Source: Halomarinibacterium sp041392205 (GTDB taxonomy: Bacteria > Bacteroidota > Bacteroidia > Flavobacteriales > Flavobacteriaceae). From it: a stretch of DNA of 64,000 nucleotides. The position numbers and the translations under genes were made by a program. Position 1 is the stretch's first letter. Each line of letters opens with the position of its first letter. This document shows positions 15,404-24,343 of this stretch, piece by piece. The stretch lies in NCBI GenBank assembly GCA_041392205.1, contig JAWKMO010000004.1, forward strand, positions 142,244 through 206,243, read 5' to 3'. The notes beneath the pieces were generated by a model, which saw only the letters and a list, made by a program, of their open reading frames with translations, did not search any database and had not been told where the DNA came from.

Positions 15404-16123
15404 TTACATTTTGCGAACATCTCCCGAAGCTCCGTCTCTCACCGAAACATCTGAAGGATTTCCGTAGTATTTAATATCGCCTCCACTGGAAGCGTGACCT
15501 TCCATTTGTTCTTTTACATTTACCGTAATATCGGCACCGCTACTAGCTTCGGCTTTGCAAGAAATAACTTCTAGCTCTCGTGCCTTTAAATCGCTTCCGC
15601 TAGAAGCATCGGCAATGAGTCTTGTGGCTCTTCCCGATATTTTTAAATCGGCACCACTGCTGGTGCTTGCATAGACTTCTTTGGCAAGAATTTCAACTTC
15701 CAGATCGGCGCCACTGCTACTGCTTAAGGAAAGGGTTTCGTTTTTAATGATCGAATTCCCTATCACATCGGCACCGCTGGAGGCTTCAATACTTTCTAGT
15801 TTTACATAAGTAACATGCGCTTTTTGCGATTTGGACCTGCCAATACTTTTTTTGGTGGTTACTTTTAACATTCCATTTTCTACGTAGGTTTCAATGTTTT
15901 CCATAAGGTTTTCATCGGCTTCAATAACTACTTTATTTTCAGTTCCTTCTGTTAGAAAAACATCCATTCCAGCACTTCCTCGTACCGAGGTAAAATCACC
16001 TACATTTCGTTCTTCGGTGATTACATTTCCATTGCCGTTCACTTCGCCTAAGTTGATATCGAAATGACAACTTGTGGTTGCCATTCCGATAAAGATTACG
16101 GCTAAAATTTTGATTGTTTTCAT
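15404..16123 (-). CDS. GIN-domain (DUF2807) lipoprotein
   Basis: A 239-residue exported lipoprotein with signal peptide and lipobox (ATTSC, Cys19). The mature part is a DUF2807/GIN domain: GNGNVITEERNVGDFTSVRGSAGMDVFL at its start (read in two pieces), then a right-handed beta-helix-like series. The tetrapeptide S-S-G plus A/S/G and D recurs about every 18-22 residues, at least five times. Such proteins sit at the Bacteroidota cell surface or in the periplasm; function unknown. It is 25 nt downstream of the PspC gene and last before the terminator, so it belongs to the PadR-controlled operon. Confidence 0.88.
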   Translation of the reverse strand: MKTIKILAVIFIGMATTSCHFDINLGEVNGNGNVITEERNVGDFTSVRGSAGMDVFLTEGTENKVVIEADENLMENIETYVENGMLKVTTKKSIGRSKSQKAHVTYVKLESIEASSGADVIGNSIIKNETLSLSSSSGADLEVEILAKEVYASTSSGADLKISGRATRLIADASSGSDLKARELEVISCKAEASSGADITVNVKEQMEGHASSGGDIKYYGNPSDVSVRDGASGDVRKM

Positions 16124-16148
16124 GATATTAATTATTTTGAGGGATGAT

Positions 16149-17867
16149 TTATTTAATGGTATCTAAAACTATTATAGCACTAAGACTATCTTTTTTCTTT
16201 TCTGGATTAAACTCTTTTTCTACCGCTTCTTCCCAAGATTCCTTATTCCCGTTAGGACTTTTTTCTACCTCTTTTTCCCAAGCTTCTTTTTCTTCAGAAG
16301 GGCAATCTAAACAGCGTGTTTTCCCGTCTTCAATTAGTAAGTATTGCTCCTCATCACCATTTTTAAGAATGTCTCTAAAATTATAGTCATTTCTATGATA
16401 GGAATAGGTGTTGTCATCTGCATAAAGAATGGTTCCTAAAGGTAAATAGAGGACTACTTCCACTTCTTGGTCACGGTATTTGTTTTTAAAATCGGTAGTT
16501 AAAAAGGCATCTAGTGTAAGTGTGTTCCCTGAAAGTTGATAGTTATACTGTATCGCTTCTGCTTTCTTTTTGGCAATTAAATACTCAGGACCTTCGGCTT
16601 TCTTTTCAATTAGCATTCGCCCTACAGAATCTTGGGTAGATCGAACAATTAGCCTAATATCGGTTGAATAAATTATCTTCTCATCCTTTTCGTTGTACTC
16701 AATTTTTAATCCCCCTCTTCTACGGGCGTCGTACTCATACTTTTCGTTAGAGTACATAGCAATACGTAACGTGTCGCCACTGTGTATGGGTAAGGGTTCT
16801 TCGATTATAAATTCTCCTGTATAAGCCGTTTCAGTTGCTTGGCGAATACCTAATATACCCAATCCAACAATAGAAGCTAACCAAATTACAAAGAGTGTAA
16901 TTTTGGCAGGTAATCCTATAGTTTTTAGGTTGTTTATAAGCATTTTTAACCCTAGAATGAACAATACAAAGAAGGGAATTCCTACGGCAAAGAAGGTAAG
17001 TAAAGATATTAGCCAAAGCGGTGCTTGTGTGGTATCTACTATTTGGTACCAGTCTGTAAATTCGCCATGACCCCACATTCCAAAACTCCCTGCGGTAAAT
17101 AGCCCTACCAATAGCCCTACCAAGGTTGATAAAGAAATAAGGATGACTAAAATTCCTAAAAACTTGACAAATATTTTGAAAAGCGTAAGAAAGATATTAC
17201 CAAGCGTATCGAAAAAAGTAGCACTGCTGTTTTTTACTTTTTGCCCGTATTTGTCATAGTCGGCGTTTTTTACTTTATCGGCGACAGTTTCATATCCTTC
17301 TTTAAACTTTTTTTCAATATTGGAGATGTTTATGGGTTCCCCCGTCATTTTTAGTTTATCTGAAGTACTTTCCGCAGCGGGCACTAAAATCCAAAAAAGG
17401 ATGTATACAATAATAAAGGTACCACTAGAGAAAAGGGTTAATAAAATCCAGATAAGGCGTACCCAAACGGCATCGAGCCCAATATAATGCCCTAACCCAG
17501 AGGAAACGCCAGAGATAAATTTGTTATCAATATCCCGAAACAGTTGTTTGTGGGAACTTCTCGATTTTTTTGCCGTTTTTGGAGCATCTTCAAAAATCTC
17601 ATCATCCACTGCATAATCTTCAGGTTGCCCCATCACGGCAATGACTTCGTCAAGTTCTTTAAGGGTGACAACTTGCGTACTGGTTTTCAGTTTTTCTGAA
17701 AAAAGTTCGGCAATACGCGCTTCGATATCTTTAATAATCTCATCGCTTCCCTGAGGATCGCTTAACGATTTTTTGATAGCGACTAAATAGCGTTGTAATT
17801 TTCCATAGGCATCTTCGTCGATGTGGAAAAAAGTACCTGCTAGATTTATGTTTACTGTCTTGTTCAT
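16149..17867 (-). CDS. PspC-domain membrane protein
   Basis: A 572-residue protein. An N-terminal cytoplasmic region (1-115) has MNKTVNINLAGTFFHIDEDAY and an acidic stretch. A PspC domain follows (about 108-175, LFRDIDNKFISGVSSGLGHYIGLD, then the helix VWVRLIWILLTLFSSGTFIIVYILFWILVP, read in parts), then three more helices (about 225-350) and a C-terminal periplasmic beta-rich domain. PspC-family proteins sense or signal inner-membrane stress. The start overlaps the PadR stop by 4 nt (ATGA), so PadR and PspC are translationally coupled. Confidence 0.9.
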   Translation of the reverse strand: MNKTVNINLAGTFFHIDEDAYGKLQRYLVAIKKSLSDPQGSDEIIKDIEARIAELFSEKLKTSTQVVTLKELDEVIAVMGQPEDYAVDDEIFEDAPKTAKKSRSSHKQLFRDIDNKFISGVSSGLGHYIGLDAVWVRLIWILLTLFSSGTFIIVYILFWILVPAAESTSDKLKMTGEPINISNIEKKFKEGYETVADKVKNADYDKYGQKVKNSSATFFDTLGNIFLTLFKIFVKFLGILVILISLSTLVGLLVGLFTAGSFGMWGHGEFTDWYQIVDTTQAPLWLISLLTFFAVGIPFFVLFILGLKMLINNLKTIGLPAKITLFVIWLASIVGLGILGIRQATETAYTGEFIIEEPLPIHSGDTLRIAMYSNEKYEYDARRRGGLKIEYNEKDEKIIYSTDIRLIVRSTQDSVGRMLIEKKAEGPEYLIAKKKAEAIQYNYQLSGNTLTLDAFLTTDFKNKYRDQEVEVVLYLPLGTILYADDNTYSYHRNDYNFRDILKNGDEEQYLLIEDGKTRCLDCPSEEKEAWEKEVEKSPNGNKESWEEAVEKEFNPEKKKDSLSAIIVLDTIK

Positions 17868-18202
17868 TTTGTAGTTTTTTCGCTGGTTACTCTATTTACT
17901 GCCTGTTGCAATTCGCTCCAAGTAGTGTTTAATTCTTTTAAAAATAATTTTCCTGTCTCTGTAAGTCCGTAGTACTTACGGGGTGGGCCGCTGGTAGATT
18001 CTTCCCAGCGATAACTTAATAACCCTGCATTTTTTAGGCGGGTTAAAAGAGGATATACAGTGCCCTCAACGACTAGCAATTTGCCTTCTTTGAGAGACTC
18101 AAGGATATCACTAGTATACGCTTCACCATCTTTTAGGATGGAAAGGATACAGAACTCCAAGACCCCTTTACGCATTTGTGCTTTTGTGTTTTCGATTTTC
18201 AT
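17864..18202 (-). CDS. PadR family transcriptional regulator
   Basis: A 112-residue winged-helix regulator. KGVLEFCILSILKDGEAYTSDILESL is the PadR recognition region, followed by VEGTVYPLLTRLKNAGLLSY and the wing GPPRKYYGLTETGK (read in pieces). PadR proteins usually repress their own operon and membrane-stress genes. It overlaps the small gene upstream and pspC downstream by 4 nt each, so autoregulation of the whole unit is likely. Confidence 0.93.
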   Translation of the reverse strand: MKIENTKAQMRKGVLEFCILSILKDGEAYTSDILESLKEGKLLVVEGTVYPLLTRLKNAGLLSYRWEESTSGPPRKYYGLTETGKLFLKELNTTWSELQQAVNRVTSEKTTK

Positions 18203-18390
18203 ATGGTTTCTTCATTTAATTGAGACAACAATTCGTCTCTACTAATAAGGTAATGAGGATTGAGTTGTTGTAAACTTACTTCGCAAGTTTGTTGCTCAAG
18301 GGTTGGAAAATCTTCTGCCATCTGCGGAAGTTCTCCGGCGTGTAGTAGGTTTAGTACCAACGCTGATAAAATACTAACTAACGTGCTCAT
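18199..18390 (-). CDS. Small conserved-type protein of the PadR operon (63 aa)
   Basis: A 63-residue product starting MSTLVSILSALVLNLLHAGELP: a short hydrophobic N-terminal helix, then an acidic part with two Leu/Gln-rich helices. The ATG at 18390 lies 17 nt inside the end of the DUF4870 gene, and the stop overlaps PadR by 4 nt. This chain of overlaps argues that it is translated. I do not recognise a family. A membrane-associated ligand or anti-regulator of PadR is conceivable but unsupported. Confidence 0.6.
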   Translation of the reverse strand: MSTLVSILSALVLNLLHAGELPQMAEDFPTLEQQTCEVSLQQLNPHYLISRDELLSQLNEETI

Positions 18391-18892
18391 TTTTTGATTG
18401 ATTAAGGTTCCCAATTGGTTCGGGAGTTGATTTTTTGATGAATGATATACTTAATGGGTACTTGTATAACAGCCCTCTGTTGGCATGCACCGTAGCAGTA
18501 ATGACGGCATACAATTCAAAAACAAAAAGACCTAATAAGAAAACAATGGCTACAAAAAATAAGATTAAATAACCCGATACGTTTTTAATCTCACTAAAGC
18601 TTATTTCGTGTGAATGATGATCGATGACTTCCACCAGCGACACAAAATTAGAGGCAAAAGCCACAAAAAAGGGTAAGCAAATAAGCCCAATAACAATACT
18701 ATAGAGTAATATACTTAATTGAAAGTTAATGGCTTGTCTTCCATGCTCATTTACAAAAGGCTTTTCCTTATTGGCACTCCACAAGATGAGAGGTAATAGA
18801 AAATTACCAAAAGGGAAAAAGAACTTGGCAAAGGTAGCAAGGTGCGTCGCTGCAGCGATGTTTTTGTGATTTTCTGAAGGATTAGTTTCCAT
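18374..18892 (-). CDS. DUF4870 membrane protein
   Basis: A 172-residue membrane protein with the DUF4870 pattern: THLATFAKFFFPFGNFLLPL, then WSANKEKPFVNEHGRQAINF, and three further helices. The family is related to Tic20-like small membrane proteins and often sits with PspC or PadR genes. It is the first gene of the leftward operon. A -7 box TATATTTG lies 20 nt upstream of its start. Confidence 0.88.
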   Translation of the reverse strand: METNPSENHKNIAAATHLATFAKFFFPFGNFLLPLILWSANKEKPFVNEHGRQAINFQLSILLYSIVIGLICLPFFVAFASNFVSLVEVIDHHSHEISFSEIKNVSGYLILFFVAIVFLLGLFVFELYAVITATVHANRGLLYKYPLSISFIKKSTPEPIGNLNQSKNEHVS

Positions 18893-18911
18893 TGCTTATT
18901 ATTTTCTTATG

Positions 18912-18919
18912 CAAATATA
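18912..18919 (-). promoter_or_regulatory. -7 box of the DUF4870-PadR-PspC operon
   Basis: TATATTTG on the minus strand is an exact TAnnTTTG match, 20 nt ahead of the ATG at 18892. No clear -33 TTTG is seen. Confidence 0.45.
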
Positions 18920-18990
18920 TGTCTAATAGATGGTATTATGTTACGCATAGTACTAATATTTAACATATTTTTAACAAATAGATATTTTAA

Positions 18991-18998
18991 TAAATTTG
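18991..18998 (+). promoter_or_regulatory. -7 box upstream of the LRR/T9SS gene
   Basis: TAAATTTG is an exact TAnnTTTG match, 48 nt before the ATG at 19046, in a strongly AT-rich leader. Confidence 0.42.
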
Positions 18999-19045
18999 AA
19001 TATATTAGCCACAAATAGGAGCGGAGACCTTATAAATAGAAGTTT

Positions 19046-20467
19046 ATGAATACAAAATTATTTTTTGGAATTTGGTTTTTAGTTTTTGGAAGTTTTTTTG
19101 TGCAAGCACAAATTGTAAACATTCCCGATGCTAATTTTAAGAATGCGTTGGTGAGCTCTTTATGTGTTGACCTTAATGATGATGGTATTCCAGATATTGA
19201 TGCCGATATCAATAATGATGGTCAAATACAAGTTTCAGAAGCAATTGCGGCACCAAGTCTATACATTAGTAATAAAAATATAAGCGACCTTACCGGTATT
19301 GAGAGCTTTGTTAATATAGAAGTTCTTGATTGTCATAATAATAATATTACTATATTAAATTTATCGCAAAATACAGATCTTACTTTTGTCTCTGCATATA
19401 GAAATAGTATTATAAGTTTAGATGTATCTAATTGTGGCAATCTTTTAAAATTGTGGGTTGATAACAATGAATTAACAACAATTGATGTGAGTAATAATAC
19501 CCAGCTTCAAAATTTTGCTTGCTCATTTAACCAATTAAATACAATAGATATCTCAAATAATACCCAATTAGAAATTTTTGCGGCTGGTTGGAATTTACTT
19601 ACCGAAGTTGATATTAGTTCGAATCCTTTATTAGTATCTATTGGAATAGATGGCAACCAAATATCGCAATTGGATGTAAGTCTTCAACCCAATCTTTTGG
19701 CAATATACTGTTCAAATAATTTGATTAGTACCATTGATACTTCAAATAATCCATTACTTTTTGCTTTTTGGTGCTTTTCAAATCAAATTACCTCTTTTGA
19801 CCTAAGTCAAAACCTTAATCTTGAAATCTTTATTTGCTCAGATAATCAGCTTACTGAAATTGATGTAAGTCAAAATCTTCTATTACGTTCTTTTGAATGC
19901 TCTTTAAATCAAATTACAACTTTAGACTTATCTAACTTATTATTCTTAGAAAGTTTTGCGTGTTATTCTAATCAAATAACCCAATTAGACCTCTCTATGA
20001 TGCCGGGATTATATGCTACAGCCGTTCATGACAATGACCTACGTTACCTAAGTATTCAAAATGGAAATAATGTAAATATGACTTCAATGATTGCCAATGA
20101 TAATCCCAACCTAGAATGTATTGAGGTGGATGATATTGCCTATGCAAATGCTCAAATTTGTGATTTCCCTAATTTTTTAGGCTGGTGCAAAGACGAAACT
20201 GCCAGTTACAGCGAGTTTTGCGAGTTAGGTGTTGAAGATTTTACTGCAAATGAAATTGTACTATATCCCAACCCAACCAAAAATCTATTAACCCTTCAAA
20301 CCGAGCTGCTTATTGAAAAAGCAGTTGTTTATAATCTTCAAGGAATTTCAGTAAAAGAATTTAACAATACAAAGACACTAGAAGTTTCCGAATTGTCACA
20401 AGGTATGTATTTTGTAGAAATCCATTCCGAAGAAAAAAAACAGATTCAAAAATTTATCAAAATCTAA
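19046..20467 (+). CDS. T9SS-secreted leucine-rich-repeat-like protein
   Basis: A 473-residue secreted protein. The signal peptide (FFGIWFLVFGSFFVQAQ) is followed by IVNIPDANFKNALV and a Ca-binding-type segment DLNDDGIPDIDADINNDGQI. About thirteen degenerate repeats of 20-22 residues then run from about 80 to 370, with L-x-x-L-x-[CV]-x-x-N-x-[IL]-x-x-[IL]-D-[VL]-S. These resemble internalin-like LRRs with cysteine at the C position. The C-terminal 80 residues (VLYPNPTKNLLTLQ ... GMYFVEI ... KFIKI) form a type A sorting domain for type IX secretion. Role is probably surface adhesion; partner unknown. Confidence 0.88.
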   Translation: MNTKLFFGIWFLVFGSFFVQAQIVNIPDANFKNALVSSLCVDLNDDGIPDIDADINNDGQIQVSEAIAAPSLYISNKNISDLTGIESFVNIEVLDCHNNNITILNLSQNTDLTFVSAYRNSIISLDVSNCGNLLKLWVDNNELTTIDVSNNTQLQNFACSFNQLNTIDISNNTQLEIFAAGWNLLTEVDISSNPLLVSIGIDGNQISQLDVSLQPNLLAIYCSNNLISTIDTSNNPLLFAFWCFSNQITSFDLSQNLNLEIFICSDNQLTEIDVSQNLLLRSFECSLNQITTLDLSNLLFLESFACYSNQITQLDLSMMPGLYATAVHDNDLRYLSIQNGNNVNMTSMIANDNPNLECIEVDDIAYANAQICDFPNFLGWCKDETASYSEFCELGVEDFTANEIVLYPNPTKNLLTLQTELLIEKAVVYNLQGISVKEFNNTKTLEVSELSQGMYFVEIHSEEKKQIQKFIKI

Positions 20468-20513
20468 CTATCCAATATTCCAAAATACCAAAACCCATCA
20501 CCCTTCACCCGAA

Positions 20514-20969
20514 ATGAAACTCACTCCAAGGAAAATCAACCTCTTTACCTTATTCAAATTACCCTCTTGTTATTTCTCTGGCGTAAGAGTAAAAAGTATT
20601 TCAGAAACTAGTTGTACCGCAACTGTAAAACACCGATGGATTAATCAAAACCCCTTTAACTCCATGTTTTGGGCCATACAAGGAATGGCTGCCGAATTGA
20701 GTACTGGAGCTTTGGTCATGGGGTACATTAAGGAAAGCGGCAAACCTATTTCTATGCTAGTAGCAAATAACAAAGCAACTTTTTCAAAAAAGGCAACAGG
20801 ACGAATCACTTTTACTTGTAAGGACGGGCTTGCCATAAAAGAAGCAATTGCAAAAACCATGGTAACAGGAGAGGGGCAAACTTGCTGGATGACTTCCGTT
20901 GGTAAAAATAACGAGGGGGTGGAAGTCTCTCAATTTCTGTTTGAATGGACCGTAAAATTAAAGGCTTAA
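20514..20969 (+). CDS. DUF4442 hot-dog-fold protein
   Basis: A 151-residue cytoplasmic protein matching DUF4442: FNSMFWAIQGMAAELSTGALVMG in the central helix (residues about 48-70), then ANNKATFSKKATGRITFTC. The family has a hot-dog fold related to acyl-CoA thioesterases; catalytic activity is not established. It is a single gene 46 nt after the T9SS protein and probably has its own promoter in the pyrimidine-rich gap. Confidence 0.82.
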   Translation: MKLTPRKINLFTLFKLPSCYFSGVRVKSISETSCTATVKHRWINQNPFNSMFWAIQGMAAELSTGALVMGYIKESGKPISMLVANNKATFSKKATGRITFTCKDGLAIKEAIAKTMVTGEGQTCWMTSVGKNNEGVEVSQFLFEWTVKLKA

Positions 20970-21107
20970 CAATAATTTAAGAAAACTTTAGGCATCCATT
21001 TTTTTTTTGAAATGAAATATGTAATTGTTTTTTCGTTATATTTATGGAAACAATTCTAAAATTCATTGCGTATAGAAAAACACTACCTAACCTAACGCTT
21101 ATTACCT

Positions 21108-21305
21108 ATGGCTAGAGCGATGTTTGATTACACTAAAGCAGTACTTAAAAAAGTAAGTTTTGATGTTAATCTCTTTTGCAAAGAGTTGAAAAAGGCGCTA
21201 CAAAGGCTTCTTCCTCACGAAATAGAAGAGCTTAAAATTTGGGTAAATTCCCTTATTGCGCAGAATCCTCAGTTAAATCAATGTTTAATCCTTTTAAAAG
21301 AATAA
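21108..21305 (+). CDS. Small hypothetical protein (65 aa)
   Basis: A 65-residue, mostly helical soluble protein: MARAMFDYTKAVLKKVSF, then FCKELKKALQRLLPHEIEEL and LNQCLILLKE. It has no signal peptide or membrane span. I do not recognise a named family, but a helix-loop-helix with evenly spaced leucines and a matching terminator just after the stop support a real gene. A near -7 box TATATTTA is at 21037-21044. Confidence 0.6.
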   Translation: MARAMFDYTKAVLKKVSFDVNLFCKELKKALQRLLPHEIEELKIWVNSLIAQNPQLNQCLILLKE

Positions 21306-21332
21306 AAAAATCCCGCCTTGGCGGGATTTTTT
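21305..21332. terminator. Bidirectional terminator, 65-aa gene / oxyR
   Basis: AATCCCGCC pairs with GGCGGGATT around a 2-nt loop, with A-run before and T-run after. It ends both convergent genes. Confidence 0.88.
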
Positions 21333-21343
21333 AGTTAGCTCCA

Positions 21344-22276
21344 TTATATTGGACTAATAATTTTTACATCCTGAAACCGGATGGCTCCTCTTACAATTCC
21401 AGAAATACTCTGGTACATGGCATCTATTATTTGCAGTTTTAACTCACTTTTGGGGTAAATTAAACTCACTTCCCTTGCTGGGGGCGGTTCTCTAAAATAG
21501 CGTAGGTTTTTTTGTTGTTTTTCAGAAATGTCCAAGGTATGTAAATAGGGGAGTAAAGTCATCCCTAATCCTTCATGAGTAAGTTTTATGAGTGTTTCAA
21601 AACTCCCGCTTTCTAATTGAAAGGAATCGTTTTTTGCCATTTTTGAAGAACGACAAAGATTAACAACCCCATCTCTAAAACAATGACCATCTTCCAATAA
21701 TAGAATGTCATCGATTTCTAAATCGGATACTTCAATATTTTTTTTCTCAAAAAGGCGATGGCTCTCGGGGATGTACCCCACAAAGGGTTCGTAATATAAT
21801 GCGCGCTCTTTAATTTTTTCTTGTTGTAAAGGCGTTGCAGCAATTGCGGCATCCAAATGACCGTCTAGTAATTTGTGAATAATTTCTTCGGTGGAAAGCT
21901 CTTCTATCTTTAAATGGACTTTGGGATATTTTGAAGTAAAACTTTTTAAAAACATGGGAAGTAAGGTGGGCATTACCGTAGGGATAATCCCTAACTTAAA
22001 TTCGCCACCAATAAACCCTTTTTCTTGATCCACAACATCTTGCATACGTTCCGACTCATTGACAATGTTTTTTGCCTGACTCACAATTTTTTTACCAACC
22101 GATGTAAGCTCAATAGGTTTTTTACTTCTATCAAATATGAGAATATCCAATTCTTCCTCCAACTTCTGTATTTGCATACTTAGCGTGGGCTGGGTCACGA
22201 AAGTTTTTTCAGCTGCCTTAGTAAAATTTTGATGTTCGGCTACCGCCAACACATATTTTAATTGGGTAATGGTCAT
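21344..22276 (-). CDS. oxyR: LysR-type peroxide sensor OxyR
   Basis: A 310-residue LysR regulator. An N-terminal winged helix (residues 1-60, MTITQLKYVLAVAEHQNFTKAA, QPTLSMQIQKLEEELD, read in parts) precedes the substrate domain. With the start at 22276, the peroxide-sensing cysteines in LLEDGHCFRD and VNLC fall at residues 199 and 208, the same numbers as in E. coli OxyR. This supports both the identity and the start. OxyR activates catalase and peroxidase genes on disulfide formation; none is adjacent. A -7 box TATTTTTG lies 16 nt upstream. Confidence 0.93.
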   Translation of the reverse strand: MTITQLKYVLAVAEHQNFTKAAEKTFVTQPTLSMQIQKLEEELDILIFDRSKKPIELTSVGKKIVSQAKNIVNESERMQDVVDQEKGFIGGEFKLGIIPTVMPTLLPMFLKSFTSKYPKVHLKIEELSTEEIIHKLLDGHLDAAIAATPLQQEKIKERALYYEPFVGYIPESHRLFEKKNIEVSDLEIDDILLLEDGHCFRDGVVNLCRSSKMAKNDSFQLESGSFETLIKLTHEGLGMTLLPYLHTLDISEKQQKNLRYFREPPPAREVSLIYPKSELKLQIIDAMYQSISGIVRGAIRFQDVKIISPI

Positions 22277-22291
22277 AGGTAATGCTTTCTT

Positions 22292-22299
22292 CAAAAATA
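22292..22299 (-). promoter_or_regulatory. -7 box of oxyR
   Basis: TATTTTTG on the minus strand fits TAnnTTTG, 15 nt from the oxyR ATG, with a TTTTG 13 nt further upstream. Confidence 0.42.
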
Positions 22300-22356
22300 C
22301 AAAATATATAGACAAAAACTATCTTACTTATATTTAGTTAAGTTTTTATCTATAAA

Positions 22357-22384
22357 AAAAGTCAGTGAATTTTCACTGACTTTT
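22357..22384. terminator. Terminator downstream of the DUF2141 gene
   Basis: AAAAGTCAGTGAA pairs with TTCACTGACTTTT around a 2-nt loop. A/T runs on both sides allow action in either direction. It lies between oxyR and the DUF2141 gene, which it closes. Confidence 0.85.
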
Positions 22385-22406
22385 GTTTCGATTCTAGACG
22401 AATTTT

Positions 22407-22826
22407 TTATAATCTTATTTCCATAGTAACGGGAGCTGTCCCTACTTCAAATTTTGCATCCTTCCATTGAGGCGGACCATAACTCATAGGATTGTTAGAA
22501 ACTCCGTACATTTCTTTTGGCATACCATTAGGTTCAAAGTCCATTATTTTATTCTCGTTTTTGTCGTGAAATAAGGTAATGGCATAGGTTCCCGGGGTAA
22601 CATTAGTAAAGGTAACTGAAGCAAGACCTTCGGTTACGGTACTTTCTTGCCCTTGAAGGGGTGCGGCTTTCATAAAAGTGTCTTGATTATAAAGTCCTGC
22701 GATCACACTACCTCCCTCTGCTGGTACCGGGATGGTAACGGTAATGGTGGTTCCAAGGGTTTCATTTTGTGCATTCGAAACAAAAAATGAAAGGACTAAG
22801 GCTGTGGTAAGTAATACAATTTTCAT
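22407..22826 (-). CDS. Exported DUF2141 protein
   Basis: A 139-residue protein with a signal peptide (LLTTALVLSFFVSNAQ) and a DUF2141 domain: VIAGLYNQDTFM, YAITLFHDKNENKIMDFEPNGMPKE (in two parts), MSYGPPQWKDAKFEV. The fold is a small transthyretin-like beta-sandwich with an Asp/Asn-rich loop that may bind Ca2+. Function unknown. A paralogue with the same GPPQWKDAQFEV ending is at 40396-40809. It is a single gene ending in a strong hairpin. Confidence 0.88.
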   Translation of the reverse strand: MKIVLLTTALVLSFFVSNAQNETLGTTITVTIPVPAEGGSVIAGLYNQDTFMKAAPLQGQESTVTEGLASVTFTNVTPGTYAITLFHDKNENKIMDFEPNGMPKEMYGVSNNPMSYGPPQWKDAKFEVGTAPVTMEIRL

Positions 22827-22936
22827 AAGGGTATGGTTTTAAAGTGTTTTTATTAATTTTACACTTCAAAGGTGCGCATCCCTACCGTTTTAAAGTAAAA
22901 AGAATGACTCAATTGTAAATTTTCTTTTCTGAAGTG

Positions 22937-24268
22937 TTACAAAAGGCCTCTCGCTTTTATTTCTAGGTATTTATTAATAGTGTCTATGGTTAATTGTTTT
23001 GGGGTAGTTAAAATGGAATGAATGCCAAATTTCTTCAATTCATTTACAATTAACCGTTTTTCGAAGGCAAACTTTTCGGCAATCACTTTATCGTACACTT
23101 GCTGAATCGTTACCGCCTTTGTATCAATAATAGAAGTGATTTCGGTATTCTTAAAAAATACAACTACCAATAAGTGATATTTTGAAATTGCTTTTAAATA
23201 AGGAAGTTGGCGGTTAAGTCCGTCCATCGTTTCAAAATTGGTATATAACAACAAAAGGCTACGGTGGGTTATGTGTTGCTTTATACTTGCATATAATTTG
23301 CTAAAATCACTTTCAAAGTAGTTGGTTTCAATATTGTACAGCGACTCTAAAATAAGTTGCATTTGCGAGCTACGACGTTCTGCCACTACTTTATTTTCTA
23401 CTTTTTTCGAAAAAGAGAGCATCCCTGCTTTATCGTGTTTTCGCAGTACCACATTGCTTATCACTAAAGTCGAATTAATGGCATAATCCAATAAGCTTAA
23501 CCCTTCAAAAGGCATTTTCATGGACCTGCCTTTATCTATTAAACAATATACGGGTTGCGATTTTTCATCTTGAAAAAGATTCACCATTACATTATGAGTC
23601 TTTGCAGTGGCTTTCCAATTAATAGTGCGTAAATCGTCCCCCAACACATATTCTTTTATTTGCTCAAATTCCATACTATGTCCAATACGGCGTGTTTTTC
23701 GTAAACCCAATTCCAACGAATTTTTATTAATGTTAAGCATTTCAAACCGTTTTAATTGCTTAAAACTAGGATAGGTTTTTACCATAATGTCCTTGTCAAA
23801 GGTAAATCGCTTGGCGACCAATCTAAGTTGGGTAGAAGCATATACATTTACATCGCCAAAATGATATTCCCCTCTTTCCAGAGGCGAAAGGGAGTAAGTA
23901 ACTTGGGCGATTTTTTTTGAAGGAATGGCACATCGAAGTTTAAAATCCCGAAGTTGAAATTGTACAGGTATTTCGTCTATAATGTCACAATAGACTTTAA
24001 AGGAATAGTGATTTTGAAGGGTTATTTTAATCGTGTTTTCATCACCATTCGATAGTTTTTCAGGAACTTCTCGTGCTGCAAGAAGGGTATTCTTTCCCAA
24101 AAAAATAAGGAGAAAATCCAATGCAAAACAAAGACAGAGAATAAGTAAAAAAATTTGTGCTACTTCAAATACAAAAGGAATAAAATAACTTAGCCCAAAC
24201 AAAACAATAATTCCACTACATAGGTAGAAGAAAAGGGGTTGTATGTAAAAGGCTTTGAGAAGCTTCAT
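22937..24268 (-). CDS. DUF58 domain protein (BatA/MoxR-associated)
   Basis: A 443-residue protein with two N-terminal helices (about 12-55), then a beta-sandwich and the DUF58 core with LRTINWKATAKTHNVMVNLFQDE (in parts), followed by a von-Willebrand-A-like region (VYCLIDKGRSMK). DUF58 proteins accompany MoxR ATPases, perhaps as chaperone or assembly partners. It is the last gene of the SpoIIM-DUF4129-DUF4350-MoxR operon, 75 nt downstream of moxR. Confidence 0.88.
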   Translation of the reverse strand: MKLLKAFYIQPLFFYLCSGIIVLFGLSYFIPFVFEVAQIFLLILCLCFALDFLLIFLGKNTLLAAREVPEKLSNGDENTIKITLQNHYSFKVYCDIIDEIPVQFQLRDFKLRCAIPSKKIAQVTYSLSPLERGEYHFGDVNVYASTQLRLVAKRFTFDKDIMVKTYPSFKQLKRFEMLNINKNSLELGLRKTRRIGHSMEFEQIKEYVLGDDLRTINWKATAKTHNVMVNLFQDEKSQPVYCLIDKGRSMKMPFEGLSLLDYAINSTLVISNVVLRKHDKAGMLSFSKKVENKVVAERRSSQMQLILESLYNIETNYFESDFSKLYASIKQHITHRSLLLLYTNFETMDGLNRQLPYLKAISKYHLLVVVFFKNTEITSIIDTKAVTIQQVYDKVIAEKFAFEKRLIVNELKKFGIHSILTTPKQLTIDTINKYLEIKARGLL

Positions 24269-24343
24269 GGGCTCAATAATGAGTTTGTTTATCTAGTTTT
24301 TACCACGAAATAGCGAATACTTTTTTAGGAACTGAAGGTTGTT

